Below, piece after piece: positions 28,393-39,007 of a DNA stretch of 45,509 nucleotides. The DNA is from a virus. The notes under the pieces were generated by a model. It did no database searches and was not told the origin of the DNA. It saw nothing but the letters and a program-made list of their open reading frames with translations. The stretch is taken from IMG/VR virus record IMGVR_UViG_3300002503_000004, positions 17,093-62,601 of that record. One strand, given 5' to 3'. Numbering within the stretch: position 1 is the stretch's first letter; the number at the start of each line of letters is the position of its first letter. The position numbers were made by a program, and so were the translations under genes.

Positions 28393-30459
28393 CTACGTTA
28401 CCCTGTATATCCTGTCAAGAGCAGCAGACGTTGCGCTGTTGTTCAGGATAAAAACTCGGCTATCCCACACATACAAGGCTCGGCCTGCATTCGCGCCCGA
28501 TTGTACTGGCAAGTTGGCGTCTATGTTGACAACCAGGCTGCCATCTGTCACGTCCTTAGCCTTCACGTCGTTATCTTCGATGTACCACAGCCGATCAGCG
28601 TTATCTACTATATTGCTAAGCCCGTATGTGCCAGGGAAATCTGGGGGCCAGGTACTGTAGGATGACGGTTGAGGCACGGTTGCCACCACTGTAGTCAGGT
28701 CGCCCATTGCCAGCACGTTGCCGTTTTCTAACACAACATAAAGCTCCGTCTCGCCGGGGACGATCCACTGCGGGGCGTCTGGCGCGACGTTGGTTGGAGG
28801 AAAAACAGAAGAGCGTGAATAGATGTACTCCACCGTATAGCTCGTCAAACTCATCCTCGCAATCGACCATGTAACAAGGCCGCTTTCAGACAAATAAGTG
28901 ATGAAATATATCTTGTCATCAATGGGACGGTAGTTCATGCAGTAAATCGCATATAGAGGTTTGCCATCTTTTATTATGGGCACTTCAACCTGAGAGTTGG
29001 CGTCGAAATCGACCACGAATATCTTACTGGTTTCCGCAACGCTCTCGCTCCCAACGGATCCGAAAGTGTAGGGCACATAAAACTTATGAGCCACCTGCAC
29101 GTGCTGGCAGATCGGCCATTGCATGAACTTACTGAAGACTAATGGTGTTGTCGCGTAACTCCACACCACGTTTGCAGTGTAAGCACCCGTTGGGCTGCTC
29201 GTGCCATTATCGATATCAAAGATGTACGTCCTGAAACCTCTCACATCGGGTGCTGGCCCCGTATCATCAAACCAGGCATGGACGATCAGCAGGTTATTAA
29301 CAATGCAGTGATGCCACACGTATACGTTGTCCCAGTTTGACGTATACGCTGGGAGCTGCCCGATAAGCGTCTCCCCGGCTCCGGTCGCCACGTTGTATTT
29401 GATGAACTCGATAAAATAATCCTCAGGCTCAACCCCGTCCCCGTATTGCGTCAGGATGGCCGCGACCACGGTGTTGTCGTCCAAAACTGACCAGTGCAGA
29501 GAGTGTTCCGGGAAACCCCAGAATCTCGCAGCTCCCCAGGTGAGCGTCAGCAGGTTATAGACAACATCTGTTGGCCCGCTCAAGTCCATGCGGTGTATGC
29601 CACGTGTCTGTCCACCGAGGGTCGAATAGATCATGCTGTATAAATAGTTATCTCGGGCGATCACGCCGACAAAGCCATTCAGCGCCCAAACATCTGTAAC
29701 AATAGAAGGCGAGGCTGGGCCTGCGCTGTGCTGCGGCGGCGCTCCAAAGCCGATCCAGACGGCGTTGTCCCTTGCCTGAATCCCCTGATTAGAATAATAA
29801 AAGACATCTTCGCCCGCGCTCTCCCCTCCGCCCACGCCGATCACGAACCCGACCGCAGGCAGGTTATCGCTCAGGTTATCGTTCGCGTCCAGCGCGTCCC
29901 GATACAGATAAAAATACACCACGCTCCCCGCCAGGAACGAGACTGCCAGCGGCAAGATCAGCCAGTCGTTGCTTGTCGATGGGTTGAGAACTCCCGTGTT
30001 CAGGTAGCCCGTGTCGAACGATGCTGCCCCACCCGTCAAAACGTCGCCTGGCTTCCAGGCCGGGTCGTTGGCGGTGATATACAGCCTGCAATATGGGTTT
30101 GCACCCGAGGTCGTGTTCCTCACATAAGCGTAGGCCGTACCCCTAATGTCAGCAGGCGTGTAAATCTTCGCAACTGCGTAAGCTACTTTATTATCCGGCA
30201 GCAGGATTTCCCCATCCACAGGCAGGATATCCGCCGGGCTGGTCGTGTCCTTCCCGCTGTAAGAGGGGATGAACGCCAGCGGGCCTGCCGCCCCACCGCC
30301 ACCGCCGCCTAAGTCAGTGACCGCAGACATCGGCCAGAAGCCACGCAAGCCCGGCAGGGATTTGAACATGGCGGTCAGGTTGCCCCAGGCGAACGAGGGG
30401 CTAGATGTCCTGGCAAAGTCGTCCAGGGTACGCTGTAACTGTCTGGGACTTCTTAGCAT
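28393..30459 (-). CDS. Putative tail fibre / receptor-binding protein (688 aa)
   Basis: The N-terminus (residues 1-50) is a probable tail-attachment segment, followed by a poly-Gly linker (GGGGGG at about 51-56). The rest is beta-rich with WD/kelch-like segments such as LWYIEDNDVKAKDVTDG, which suggests a beta-propeller. It lies between the hub-like gene and the LamG gene, the usual place for a receptor-binding protein. No specific family match. Confidence 0.6.
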   Translation of the reverse strand: MLRSPRQLQRTLDDFARTSSPSFAWGNLTAMFKSLPGLRGFWPMSAVTDLGGGGGGAAGPLAFIPSYSGKDTTSPADILPVDGEILLPDNKVAYAVAKIYTPADIRGTAYAYVRNTTSGANPYCRLYITANDPAWKPGDVLTGGAASFDTGYLNTGVLNPSTSNDWLILPLAVSFLAGSVVYFYLYRDALDANDNLSDNLPAVGFVIGVGGGESAGEDVFYYSNQGIQARDNAVWIGFGAPPQHSAGPASPSIVTDVWALNGFVGVIARDNYLYSMIYSTLGGQTRGIHRMDLSGPTDVVYNLLTLTWGAARFWGFPEHSLHWSVLDDNTVVAAILTQYGDGVEPEDYFIEFIKYNVATGAGETLIGQLPAYTSNWDNVYVWHHCIVNNLLIVHAWFDDTGPAPDVRGFRTYIFDIDNGTSSPTGAYTANVVWSYATTPLVFSKFMQWPICQHVQVAHKFYVPYTFGSVGSESVAETSKIFVVDFDANSQVEVPIIKDGKPLYAIYCMNYRPIDDKIYFITYLSESGLVTWSIARMSLTSYTVEYIYSRSSVFPPTNVAPDAPQWIVPGETELYVVLENGNVLAMGDLTTVVATVPQPSSYSTWPPDFPGTYGLSNIVDNADRLWYIEDNDVKAKDVTDGSLVVNIDANLPVQSGANAGRALYVWDSRVFILNNSATSAALDRIYRVT

Positions 30460-30460
30460 C

Positions 30461-31654
30461 CTATCCTCTCTTGGCTAATAACTGGCTTACCTTGCTTACT
30501 TTCTTGCCGTTCAAGGTGAGCTCAAGCGGCGACTGGTAAGTAACGCTCTCGATCAGCACATTGCGCGGATCGAAGCGCAGCTCCGCAGGCCCTTTGAAAC
30601 CTGGTAAAAAGTCAGGCATGGTCATCCACTTACCCGGTCTCACCTGCCATGGCATAACGGGGTTATTGTCGATGTTACTGATCTGTGTTGGCTGGCGGGT
30701 GACGTAGTGATAATATTCCACCTCGGTAGGGATTGCGCTGTAGTGTGCTTCCCTGTCCTCATAAATTGCGAAAAATGTACGGTTATCGTTTGCGTCGCCC
30801 ATCGCCACCATCTCGTCTATGATCGCCTTGGCGAACCGGATCTGCTCCTCCGCGGCGGGCACGAGCAGCAAGTAAGCCGCAGCGTCGGCTATATTGTTAT
30901 AGTTCGTAGAGAAGATGGCGTTAGGATCGGCAGCCAGGATCGCCTTGAGCTTGGTCGGTATCTGGACGGTGCCGCTTGCAGCCGGGTCGTACACGTACTT
31001 GTTCAGCCAGTGGTGATATCCCAGGCACTCAAGCGTAAGGGTAGGGACGGTAGCCTGCGAGATTGAGAACTCCTGGCTTGTCTCGGGCAACTTGTTCTCC
31101 TCCAGGTAAGCGTCGCGTAGCTCCTCGGCTTCGTTCGTAGGCGTGCAGCCTGTCCCACAGTAAGTAGCGTCGTCCATCAGCGTCCCGCCACTGACCACAT
31201 CTTCCAATATGCCGTATTTTGCCTGGCTTTCCTCATTCTCAGCTATGGTCGTGATCGACGCTGTGCCCGTGGTCGGCTCGGCAGCCGAAACGTCGATATA
31301 GGGCGTATAGGTCACGCTGACCCTGTTGGCGATGTTCATCAACGGACCGCGCGTGACGCTGATCGTCCCCACGTTGGCTACGATCTGGTTGAGAAAACCC
31401 TCCCAGACAATGCCATAACCAGCACTATAACCTACAAAATGGCGTCCGAGTCCGAACTCCAGCCACTCTTCAACGATGCGCAGCGAGGCCTCGATCTCGA
31501 AGGCGGCGCTGTCGAAGCCACCGTCCATGTTGATCGTGTGCTGCCACGAAACAAGGTGATCCGTCAGGTTTACCGGCACCGCAGTGGGATCAACAACAAT
31601 CGGCGACGAGTAAAGCAGATTTAGACCTCGTGACTGGAAAAAAGTCTGTGCCAT
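30461..31654 (-). CDS. Tail hub-like protein (397 aa)
   Basis: The first 120 residues resemble siphovirus tail-associated hub proteins (DHLVSWQHTINMDGGFDSA, with the AFEIEASL turn and VWEGFLNQIVANVG). The centre is a helical insertion with CGTGC. The C-terminus (GKWMTMPDFLPG, then PLELTLNGKKVSK) closes the fold. Location between distal tail and fibre genes supports a baseplate-hub role. Confidence 0.65.
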   Translation of the reverse strand: MAQTFFQSRGLNLLYSSPIVVDPTAVPVNLTDHLVSWQHTINMDGGFDSAAFEIEASLRIVEEWLEFGLGRHFVGYSAGYGIVWEGFLNQIVANVGTISVTRGPLMNIANRVSVTYTPYIDVSAAEPTTGTASITTIAENEESQAKYGILEDVVSGGTLMDDATYCGTGCTPTNEAEELRDAYLEENKLPETSQEFSISQATVPTLTLECLGYHHWLNKYVYDPAASGTVQIPTKLKAILAADPNAIFSTNYNNIADAAAYLLLVPAAEEQIRFAKAIIDEMVAMGDANDNRTFFAIYEDREAHYSAIPTEVEYYHYVTRQPTQISNIDNNPVMPWQVRPGKWMTMPDFLPGFKGPAELRFDPRNVLIESVTYQSPLELTLNGKKVSKVSQLLAKRG

Positions 31655-31661
31655 TAGTTTT

Positions 31662-33740
31662 TTAGTTGCTGCCCCTCATCCCTAAGTACCGCACCAGTGC
31701 CTCTACTGTAACAGAGTGAGCAATCTCATGAGTTGCATACCTCTGAGGTCCACCAGGCCACATTTCTTGAAACAGAAACCAGAGGCGAGAATCTGAATTG
31801 GCGGGAACGATCATTGGCCCCTGGGTGATCGCAGTGAGCTGAGGCACAGTAATGTTGTCGCTCGAAAAAACACGGGTGAGAGCGCGAATGTCACGCTTTG
31901 GGTATTTTACGCTATCAAGATCGTGATAATAAATGGTATGGAATACTTGAGGGGTGCGGTTTGCATCGTAATACTGTGGGAACGTAAATTGTCCAAACCA
32001 CTCATCAATCGGCATCAAGATCAGGTCATACAAATCGCACGTGGGCGACATACTAACATTTACATTTGTTCCTATAATGACGATCATCAGTTGAGAAACG
32101 AGTTCAGTATTTGCAAGGTCAGCAAATAGCGGAATCGTGAATACGCCCATATCATACAAGCCTGGTGGTGAAGTCGTTGTGCCAACGTGATCGAGATAAA
32201 CATAATCAGTCTCTTTGACAAATGTTGTCCCAGAATGACCAACCCGCAATTTGAGACCGATATCGCCGGGATTTCCAGTCAACTGCTTGGCGCGCAGGTA
32301 TATCCTAAACGCCCCATAATATTGCGGGATACAGCTCTGTTCGTATTTTATTAGGGCACTCCCAATAGGTTCCTCCGACACTTCCACTCCACTGGGCGTA
32401 TAGCGTAGAATCTGACCTACCTGAGAGAGCGGCGTAGACACAAATGAGCCTCGTGTACTTATCGCTATTGTCCAACACAAGTTTCTGTCTTGCGCAAGAT
32501 TGACAAATGGAGTGAAGTCCGCGCCCCGGCTCTTTGAACGCAACGCAGCTAAGATATAGTCGCTATGTATCGGGGCGCTTGCTGACTTACCACTTCTGAT
32601 ATGCAGTTTCACTCTCAATAACGCTGGGATATCGCCTTTAATTTGCAGTTCATCAATATCTATAAACGCGCCAACGACAGCATAAGGATTACGGTTTTGC
32701 TGCCTCGGCTGAGTTGTTGATGAGCCTATATCAACACGTGCTCTTACCCACCAGCCAGTCACCCCGTTCACTGCTGTAGTTACCCAGCCCAAAGGTTGAG
32801 ACCAGTGGAAAGAACTGACGCCAGTGGCACTGAGCGCGCTGGTGTTATCTTGAATATTAGAGATACCAGCCCATGCTCCATTCCAATACTCCCAGGCGAT
32901 AGTTGCCCCGCCATCTTGTCCTTGCAGAAGATCGAAGACTAATGAACTGAACGGCCTTGAGTGCGGCAGCGAAGATTGTATGCCAAAGTAGATGATATCG
33001 CCTGCCGTTGGGCTTGCAGGTAAGAGATCGTATGGCAAGGCTTCCACGCCGGTGATCAGGTTGCCGCTGAACGCAGCCCCATCCCACCTGTAGATATGCG
33101 AGATATTGCCTATCGTATGGTTGTTGATGATATAAACTGTTGTGGGTTCACAGGTCTCTACCTCATGTCCATAAGTATCGTCAGTCCCGTTGTAGCTCGC
33201 GCCTGGCTCTGTGTATAATTGAGACGAAGTGATCGCCACGCAGCTACCGCTGCCCGGGGCGCTGCCAAGCCAGTGGCCGCGCTCTATAACTAAGATAAAA
33301 TCATCCAACAAAGGATCGCAACCGAAGAACGGCGAGGCGAATGGGTTGTCCTCGTTTGGCGTAGCCCAATCGTGGACCATGGCATATCGGATATTACTCT
33401 CCGCGCCGCCGCGGGCGCGCATCCACACCGGGTCGCCCAGCCAGTCAGTAGTCCAGTAAGCCCTGGCTTTCTCCAATAACCTGCGTAACCTGATAAGATA
33501 AGTGGCCACGTCGTCTTGGGTAGGAGCGCGCACGCCGAGGGTGAAGCTCTCGATTGCGTTATCCCTTACTGCGTGGATCAGCCTGCGCCCGTCCGTGAAG
33601 GCTGAGCTGCGCCACACGCCACCATCTTTGAGCGCGCTGGATTGCGGCGTCCAGTCTTTCAGGATAAACCCGTAGGTATCGCTGATCAGCGATACTGTAT
33701 CCACGCCGTCCGTGATCTCCAAAAGTGATAACCTGGCCAT
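31662..33740 (-). CDS. Distal tail-like protein (692 aa)
   Basis: The first 150 residues resemble a distal tail (Dit) N-terminal domain (VSLISDTYGFILKDW, then FTLGVRAPTQDD and RRLLEKARAY). The remaining part is a long beta-rich extension with jelly-roll character. Its start overlaps the stop of the tape-measure gene. It is longer than most Dit proteins and probably carries carbohydrate-binding inserts. Confidence 0.6.
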   Translation of the reverse strand: MARLSLLEITDGVDTVSLISDTYGFILKDWTPQSSALKDGGVWRSSAFTDGRRLIHAVRDNAIESFTLGVRAPTQDDVATYLIRLRRLLEKARAYWTTDWLGDPVWMRARGGAESNIRYAMVHDWATPNEDNPFASPFFGCDPLLDDFILVIERGHWLGSAPGSGSCVAITSSQLYTEPGASYNGTDDTYGHEVETCEPTTVYIINNHTIGNISHIYRWDGAAFSGNLITGVEALPYDLLPASPTAGDIIYFGIQSSLPHSRPFSSLVFDLLQGQDGGATIAWEYWNGAWAGISNIQDNTSALSATGVSSFHWSQPLGWVTTAVNGVTGWWVRARVDIGSSTTQPRQQNRNPYAVVGAFIDIDELQIKGDIPALLRVKLHIRSGKSASAPIHSDYILAALRSKSRGADFTPFVNLAQDRNLCWTIAISTRGSFVSTPLSQVGQILRYTPSGVEVSEEPIGSALIKYEQSCIPQYYGAFRIYLRAKQLTGNPGDIGLKLRVGHSGTTFVKETDYVYLDHVGTTTSPPGLYDMGVFTIPLFADLANTELVSQLMIVIIGTNVNVSMSPTCDLYDLILMPIDEWFGQFTFPQYYDANRTPQVFHTIYYHDLDSVKYPKRDIRALTRVFSSDNITVPQLTAITQGPMIVPANSDSRLWFLFQEMWPGGPQRYATHEIAHSVTVEALVRYLGMRGSN

Positions 33741-36700
33741 TATGAGAACTCCCTGCGTATCTCCGTTCGGATCATCGCTAGCAGTTTCGCCGCGTCAATG
33801 TCATTGCTTACATTCACGCCACCCAGGTAGAAGTTCAGCACCTTGCTCGCACCAACAGAACCACCGCCCACCATCGCAGTAGCACCGATACCCGATACAG
33901 AGGTCGCTAGTCTGCCAATTGCCTGCTGTTGGTTAAGTATCCAGCCATCCATCGCCGGGACGAACCATTCCCAGCCCTTCTCGCCTACGACGTAAGGGAC
34001 ACCAGCCCGAACCTGACCTCCGCCTTGCCTATCTTGCCTCTCAAAGGGCCCAGCGGAAAGAAGTCTGAGAAGAGCATTGAAATCGAAGTTGCGCAACGCG
34101 GTGGCGAGATTGCCGATCCACGTCCACAGCGACGACACCGTGTCGATGACGGTTTGGAACTTGCTGCGCAGCCACTCCAGCGGGCCGTTGCGGAACGCGT
34201 TGATAGCATCGGTCAAGGTTGTCTCGAAGGCTGTCTTGATCAGATCGATTTTTTCCTTTATCTTCTCATAGACATTGCCGGCCCTGACGAATATCTCGTG
34301 GATTTTCTCCTTGATAGCGCCCCATATCTCATCCCACTTGGTCTTGATCAGGTTGAGCGTGGTATGGATTTTGGTCTTGACCTCCGTGATCTTTGTCCCG
34401 ATTGCGGTTTTCAGGTTCTCCCAGGTAGTGATTGCAAAGGTCTTGATCGCCTCCCACTTTTCGGCAAGGGTGGTCTTGATCTGTTCCACCTTTTCGGCCA
34501 CCTGTATGCGGATAGCCTCTGCCTTTTCAGCCAGAGCGGTCTTGATTTTTTCCCATTTGTCGGAAATGCTTTGCCTGACGTCCTCCCATCCTGCCTTCAA
34601 TTCATCCCACAGCTCGACAATCGGCGTCCAGATCGCATCCACGATCTCCTGCCACACTTGCGCGCCTAACTCCTTGAGCTGGGTCCACCACCCCATGATC
34701 CCGTTCACTATATCTGGAATGATGCTGTCTCCTATCAGCTTATCGAGCAGCCATTGAAAAGCGTCGATCACCGGCTGGATGACCTTTTCCCGTAGCCATG
34801 CGCCGACCTTCTCCGCAAATGGCACGATCTTATCCGCCAGGAAACGGAGCGGGAAATACAGCGGACCAAGCAACGCCTGTAAGCCTAAATTCCCAGGCTT
34901 CGACACAGAAGGCCAGGCTTCTTTGATTAACAAGATGGCATCGATCAGCTCAACAATGGAATCCGCTACTTTTTCAAAATCCACCTTGCCAAGCGACTCC
35001 AGTATCTTCAACAGGCTGTTTCCTACTTCCTTCCAGTCCACCTTTTTGAAAGCATCCGCGAACTTGCCCCAGTCCGTATTCTTGATATTTTCGGCGATAT
35101 TACCGACGACCTCCATGATCCGCTCTAGCGGAGAAAGGTTCTCCTCGAACCCTTCCGTATCGAAGCGTGGCCCTTCCCGTCGCCCGACGAACTCATCCCA
35201 CAGCCTGCGTATCTCGTCAATCGAAGTTTTCAAACTACCGAATGATTGGGCGAATGACGAACCTGGCCCAAAAGCCGTGTCAAACGCAGTCGTAACCTCC
35301 AAGATAAACGCGTCCACTTCGGTCTGCACATCGCGGAATATCTGGTCGATCATGGCGGTCACGTCCGCAGGCAGGTCGGGCAGCTCCGGCTCGAAGTCAA
35401 AGATACCCGCTAACTCCTCGCCCAGCTCCTCGATGGCATCGCTGGCCGAACTGGTGTCGATCTCCACGATCTGCGCCTCGGTGATCTCTAATAGCTGCTG
35501 GACAATATTCTCCAGCAGTTGCACCTGCTCACGCAAAGCCTCCACCTGCGCTTCCGCTTGCTCAAGCTGCTGTTCAGCCTGTAACCGCTGTTCGGTTGCT
35601 AACCTTGCGGCCTCCTCCGTGGCGTTGATCTCCGCCAACCTGGCGTTTAGCACTGCCCGGCTTGCCCCCGCGCGGATCAAGCGGTTATATTCACGAACTT
35701 GCGCAGATATCTGTGTCCTGGCGGCTTCTTCCGCCTGCCTGGCCGCTTCCAGTGCTTCCTCCGCCACCCTGACCGCGTTGACCGCCGCAGCCAGCCTGAT
35801 ATGCGCCTCGGCCAGCTCAGCGATCTCGTCGCCCCACACCGGCACGCTTCTTCGGATGAACTCGAACAGCTCCTCATCTACCTGTCCGCTGGAGATCGCC
35901 TCGGCAATCGCCATGGAGATATCCCTGAAGACTGTCCCCACCTGTGTCTCGGCGATCACGCCTGTTCTTGCAAGCAAGTCCAACGCCTGCCTTAGCGGAG
36001 CCTGGATGCCTTTCAAAGCGTCGAAATCTGCCAGCGTGAAGCCGCGCAGCCACTCCTCCATCGCCTCCATGCCCCAGCGCGGCAAGTCAGGCAGTATCTT
36101 GGGAGGGGAGCTTGTGCGCAGGAGCGAGGCGATGATATTGGCGATGTAGGTGATCACCTTGACGACCAACTGCGCCGCCCTCGCCATACCTTGTGCGAGC
36201 GCAGCGATCAGCCCGGCCCCCCAGCGCGCCATATTACCGCGCAGCGTCTCCATGTTGGTGCCCATCGTGCGCCCAAATTCATTTATTCGGTCGATGGCGA
36301 TCTTGAGGACACGAGTGATCAGCACGGCGACGAAAGCTATCGCCTTGGCGATGGCGTTGGTTGTGGGCAAAACGAGACCGAACTGCTTGGCGAGGTTGGC
36401 TACCGATCTGCCAAACGCGTCAACAAATGGTTTCACCACGTCGAAGGCTCGTGCCAGCACCTCGCCGATCAGGTGCGCGGCATCCCTCACGGCTGGCGAG
36501 AGCAAGTTATTCAGCGCATCGGCGGCAACCGACGTTATCCGGTTGAATAGCGGGCCTATCAATTCAAAGCCAACGATGAACTGCAAAAAGTCCTTAAGGT
36601 TGTTGATCACGCCGGTGATGGTGCGCGCCATGGCCTCCGCTGCCCCAGCGAAGTCGCGCTCCACGACCTCGACGAACTTGGCGAAGAACTCCTCTACCTG

Positions 36701-38194
36701 GACACCGCCCTCCAGGGCCAGCTCGCGGAAGGCCTCGAAAGTGGAGCCAGCCTCTTCCGCCATCTCCCGCAGTATGCGCTCCATAGGCACGAAGGAGATC
36801 GCCAGATCACGGAACTCGCGCCCGGTCAGCTTACCCTGGCTGACCATCTGGCCGAAGTTGTAGATAATCCGCTCGACGTGGTCGCCGGTCAGTCCCATGG
36901 CGGAGGCAAAGTTGATGATCGCTTTTGTTAATTGCTGAGCAGGGCCAATTGTCAGCCCCATGGCGTTGCCCAAAGCGAGCGTTCTGGAGATCGAGATAAT
37001 ATCGAAAGGCGTCGTCACCGCCAACTTGGCGACCCACTGTAATAACTGTTGGGCCTGTGTGCTTGCCTCCACCATTGCATCGCTGATCGTTCCACCGAAC
37101 CTTTGAGCGATGTCGCGCGCCGCCAAAGCACGGAATTGCAGGTTCAAACGCTGGAATTCGCCAACTGACGCAGCAGCCTCCTGCGCCATGTTTGCAAATG
37201 ACTGGCTTATGCTGTTCAGGACCGATCGTATCGGGCTAAATATGATGGCGTCGAGCGCCCGTTTCAAGACGTTTCCTATGACTGACGCCAGCCCGAGAAC
37301 TACGCCCACCAGCTTTTTGATGATGCCGATCAGGGTGTTGAAGATGCCGCTGAGCAGGCGGAAAGAGACCACCACAGAGCCAACAGCCAGAGCTAACCCT
37401 GCCAGTAATATGCCGATGGGTGTAAGCACGGCCTGGAGCAAGGCGGTCAGTTGGATGCCTTTGGAGATCACTGAGTTGTAGGCCGCGAAGGCAGCAATAG
37501 CTTCCGCTTGAGCTTGTGACTGGTTTTGCTGGGCTGAAGTCAGGCTTTTGACGCCTTTCTGCACGTTATCGACCGAGGTCGATTCCCTATCCAGGGCATT
37601 AGACAGGAGGCGTGTAGCGTTCTCTTGCTTTCCGGTAAGTGCGCCCGAGCGCCCGATCTCACGCGTTAGTGCCTTTTGGGCGCTTTCCACGCGCTTGGAG
37701 GCGCTTGCCAGTCTTATCTGTGATCTCCCCCATCTATCGGTGGCCTGCTTTACCTGGTCTTCCGTTACCCCCTGTTTCCTCACCACGCGCTCGTAGTTTT
37801 CCTGGGAGCGCTGGTTGGACGTGACCGCCCTTTTTAAGCTGTCATGCGCCCTGCTCAGCCTATCTGTAGCTTGCTGTAACGGGGGATAAGCACGGCTGAT
37901 GGATTTGAATCTACTACCGAAACTTTGCAGCGTGCGGTCAACGCCACGGGTCGCGATCTGTAGCCGCCGATAAGAGCTTTCGACCGTCAGGTTGGCGCGC
38001 TCTACCCGCCGTCCCGATTCAACCAGCCTGGCTCGCGCGGCTGCTTCCCGCGCCCCGAAATTGGTGATGTCGCGGGCTGCGCCCTGCGCCGTCTTACCAA
38101 TCTGCCTGTACGACTGGTTGACGCGATCTATGGCGCTGGTGAATCCCCTGTAGTTCCTGACCAGAAATTCAAGGCCGCTACGTCGAATCGCCAT
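33740..38194 (-). CDS. Tail tape measure protein (1,484 aa)
   Basis: This is the longest gene of the window. The N-terminal 250 residues are long coiled coils. A hydrophobic, multi-pass region lies at about 240-320. The next 400 residues hold the conserved tape-measure core (VAKLAVTTPFDIISISRTLA, then LTGREFRDLAISFVPMERI). A second coiled-coil Ala/Glu-rich block lies at about 800-900, and a Trp-rich helical C-terminal part follows. At about 1.5 A per residue it would set a tail of roughly 220 nm. The ATG overlaps the stop of the upstream frame (TAATG). Confidence 0.95.
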   Translation of the reverse strand: MAIRRSGLEFLVRNYRGFTSAIDRVNQSYRQIGKTAQGAARDITNFGAREAAARARLVESGRRVERANLTVESSYRRLQIATRGVDRTLQSFGSRFKSISRAYPPLQQATDRLSRAHDSLKRAVTSNQRSQENYERVVRKQGVTEDQVKQATDRWGRSQIRLASASKRVESAQKALTREIGRSGALTGKQENATRLLSNALDRESTSVDNVQKGVKSLTSAQQNQSQAQAEAIAAFAAYNSVISKGIQLTALLQAVLTPIGILLAGLALAVGSVVVSFRLLSGIFNTLIGIIKKLVGVVLGLASVIGNVLKRALDAIIFSPIRSVLNSISQSFANMAQEAAASVGEFQRLNLQFRALAARDIAQRFGGTISDAMVEASTQAQQLLQWVAKLAVTTPFDIISISRTLALGNAMGLTIGPAQQLTKAIINFASAMGLTGDHVERIIYNFGQMVSQGKLTGREFRDLAISFVPMERILREMAEEAGSTFEAFRELALEGGVQVEEFFAKFVEVVERDFAGAAEAMARTITGVINNLKDFLQFIVGFELIGPLFNRITSVAADALNNLLSPAVRDAAHLIGEVLARAFDVVKPFVDAFGRSVANLAKQFGLVLPTTNAIAKAIAFVAVLITRVLKIAIDRINEFGRTMGTNMETLRGNMARWGAGLIAALAQGMARAAQLVVKVITYIANIIASLLRTSSPPKILPDLPRWGMEAMEEWLRGFTLADFDALKGIQAPLRQALDLLARTGVIAETQVGTVFRDISMAIAEAISSGQVDEELFEFIRRSVPVWGDEIAELAEAHIRLAAAVNAVRVAEEALEAARQAEEAARTQISAQVREYNRLIRAGASRAVLNARLAEINATEEAARLATEQRLQAEQQLEQAEAQVEALREQVQLLENIVQQLLEITEAQIVEIDTSSASDAIEELGEELAGIFDFEPELPDLPADVTAMIDQIFRDVQTEVDAFILEVTTAFDTAFGPGSSFAQSFGSLKTSIDEIRRLWDEFVGRREGPRFDTEGFEENLSPLERIMEVVGNIAENIKNTDWGKFADAFKKVDWKEVGNSLLKILESLGKVDFEKVADSIVELIDAILLIKEAWPSVSKPGNLGLQALLGPLYFPLRFLADKIVPFAEKVGAWLREKVIQPVIDAFQWLLDKLIGDSIIPDIVNGIMGWWTQLKELGAQVWQEIVDAIWTPIVELWDELKAGWEDVRQSISDKWEKIKTALAEKAEAIRIQVAEKVEQIKTTLAEKWEAIKTFAITTWENLKTAIGTKITEVKTKIHTTLNLIKTKWDEIWGAIKEKIHEIFVRAGNVYEKIKEKIDLIKTAFETTLTDAINAFRNGPLEWLRSKFQTVIDTVSSLWTWIGNLATALRNFDFNALLRLLSAGPFERQDRQGGGQVRAGVPYVVGEKGWEWFVPAMDGWILNQQQAIGRLATSVSGIGATAMVGGGSVGASKVLNFYLGGVNVSNDIDAAKLLAMIRTEIRREFS

Positions 38195-38469
38195 TACTTG
38201 CCCTTTGCCTTAGAGTCACGCTCGATCTTTTTAGCAACGGCGTCCTGCACGACCATCTCCACTTTCTTGTGCAGGTTGTACCAGGCGATGACGCGCGCTT
38301 TGAACTTGGGATGATATATCCCACTATCCCATTTTTCTAACTCGTCCAGCGTCGCGCCTGCCGCTACTGCGGCTTCCCAACCGGCGAAATCCAGAGAGTA
38401 GGTGACTCCGGCGTCTACCGTGTCAGTTAGATTGAATCGTGAGACAGGCTCGCCAAATCTAAGAACCCG
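38194..38469 (-). CDS. Tail assembly chaperone, frame T (translated by frameshift)
   Basis: After the G stop (38461-38459), the +1 frame is open from 38490 to a TAA at 38196 and has no early start codon. The first ATG is about 25 codons before the end. It reads RVLRFGEPVSRFNLTDTVDA and continues to a basic end. Shifting +1 on TTTC gives a 265-residue G-T fusion (174 plus 91 residues). Lambda-type and many other siphoviruses make such a fusion before tape-measure synthesis, though usually with a -1 shift. Confidence 0.75.
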   Translation of the reverse strand, partial: RVLRFGEPVSRFNLTDTVDAGVTYSLDFAGWEAAVAAGATLDELEKWDSGIYHPKFKARVIAWYNLHKKVEMVVQDAVAKKIERDSKAKGK

Positions 38470-38992
38470 GAAAGGATTCCTCTTGGCGCTCTATCTCCTC
38501 CGGGTTGACGCCTGAGGCCTCCCCGACCAGGTTCAACGTGTCCGTATCCACGGCGATGAACCGCTTATACAGGAACTCTTTGTCAAGCGGGTCATCCAGG
38601 TCGTAGGATTCCAGGTGAAGCAAGCCGCGCTTTTCCAGGAATTTCAGCCGTCGCAACCAGCCGTCGTCCTCCGGCAAACCATCCAGCAGTTCGACGCCGA
38701 ACATCACCATGGCGTCGATAGCTGCGAGACCCCGCTTTCGTTCGGCCTGGTCCAGGGCTGCAAGATAGTCCGGGTGATTGGGGTTTTCCTCTTCCCGTTG
38801 CTTCTCTTCCAGCCAGACCTTTGGCACTTTGGGGTTCTCGATCAGGGACGTGACTTCGCTGATAAGCGAGGCTGATACCGATCTGATGATCGCCCTTTCT
38901 CCCGTAGACAGGACGACCTCCTTCGGATAGCCAGTGTTCTCACGTTTCTTTGCGGTACGTACCGCAGGACTCGGGCCGTTATTATCTTTCAT
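38459..38992 (-). CDS. Tail assembly chaperone, frame G
   Basis: The 177-residue acidic, helical protein lies directly upstream of the tape measure gene, the place of the gpG chaperone. No sequence family is obvious, but the position and the open +1 frame behind it fit. It ends EESFPGS. TTT C (at 38473-38470) just before the end is a possible slip site. Confidence 0.75.
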   Translation of the reverse strand: MKDNNGPSPAVRTAKKRENTGYPKEVVLSTGERAIIRSVSASLISEVTSLIENPKVPKVWLEEKQREEENPNHPDYLAALDQAERKRGLAAIDAMVMFGVELLDGLPEDDGWLRRLKFLEKRGLLHLESYDLDDPLDKEFLYKRFIAVDTDTLNLVGEASGVNPEEIERQEESFPGS

Positions 38993-39007
38993 GTCACCTC
39001 TTTTTCA

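Noticed and set aside
34779-36149. 456-residue plus-strand frame
   Set aside because: Antisense to the tape measure gene, Ser-rich and low-complexity. It is a shadow of a biased coding sequence.
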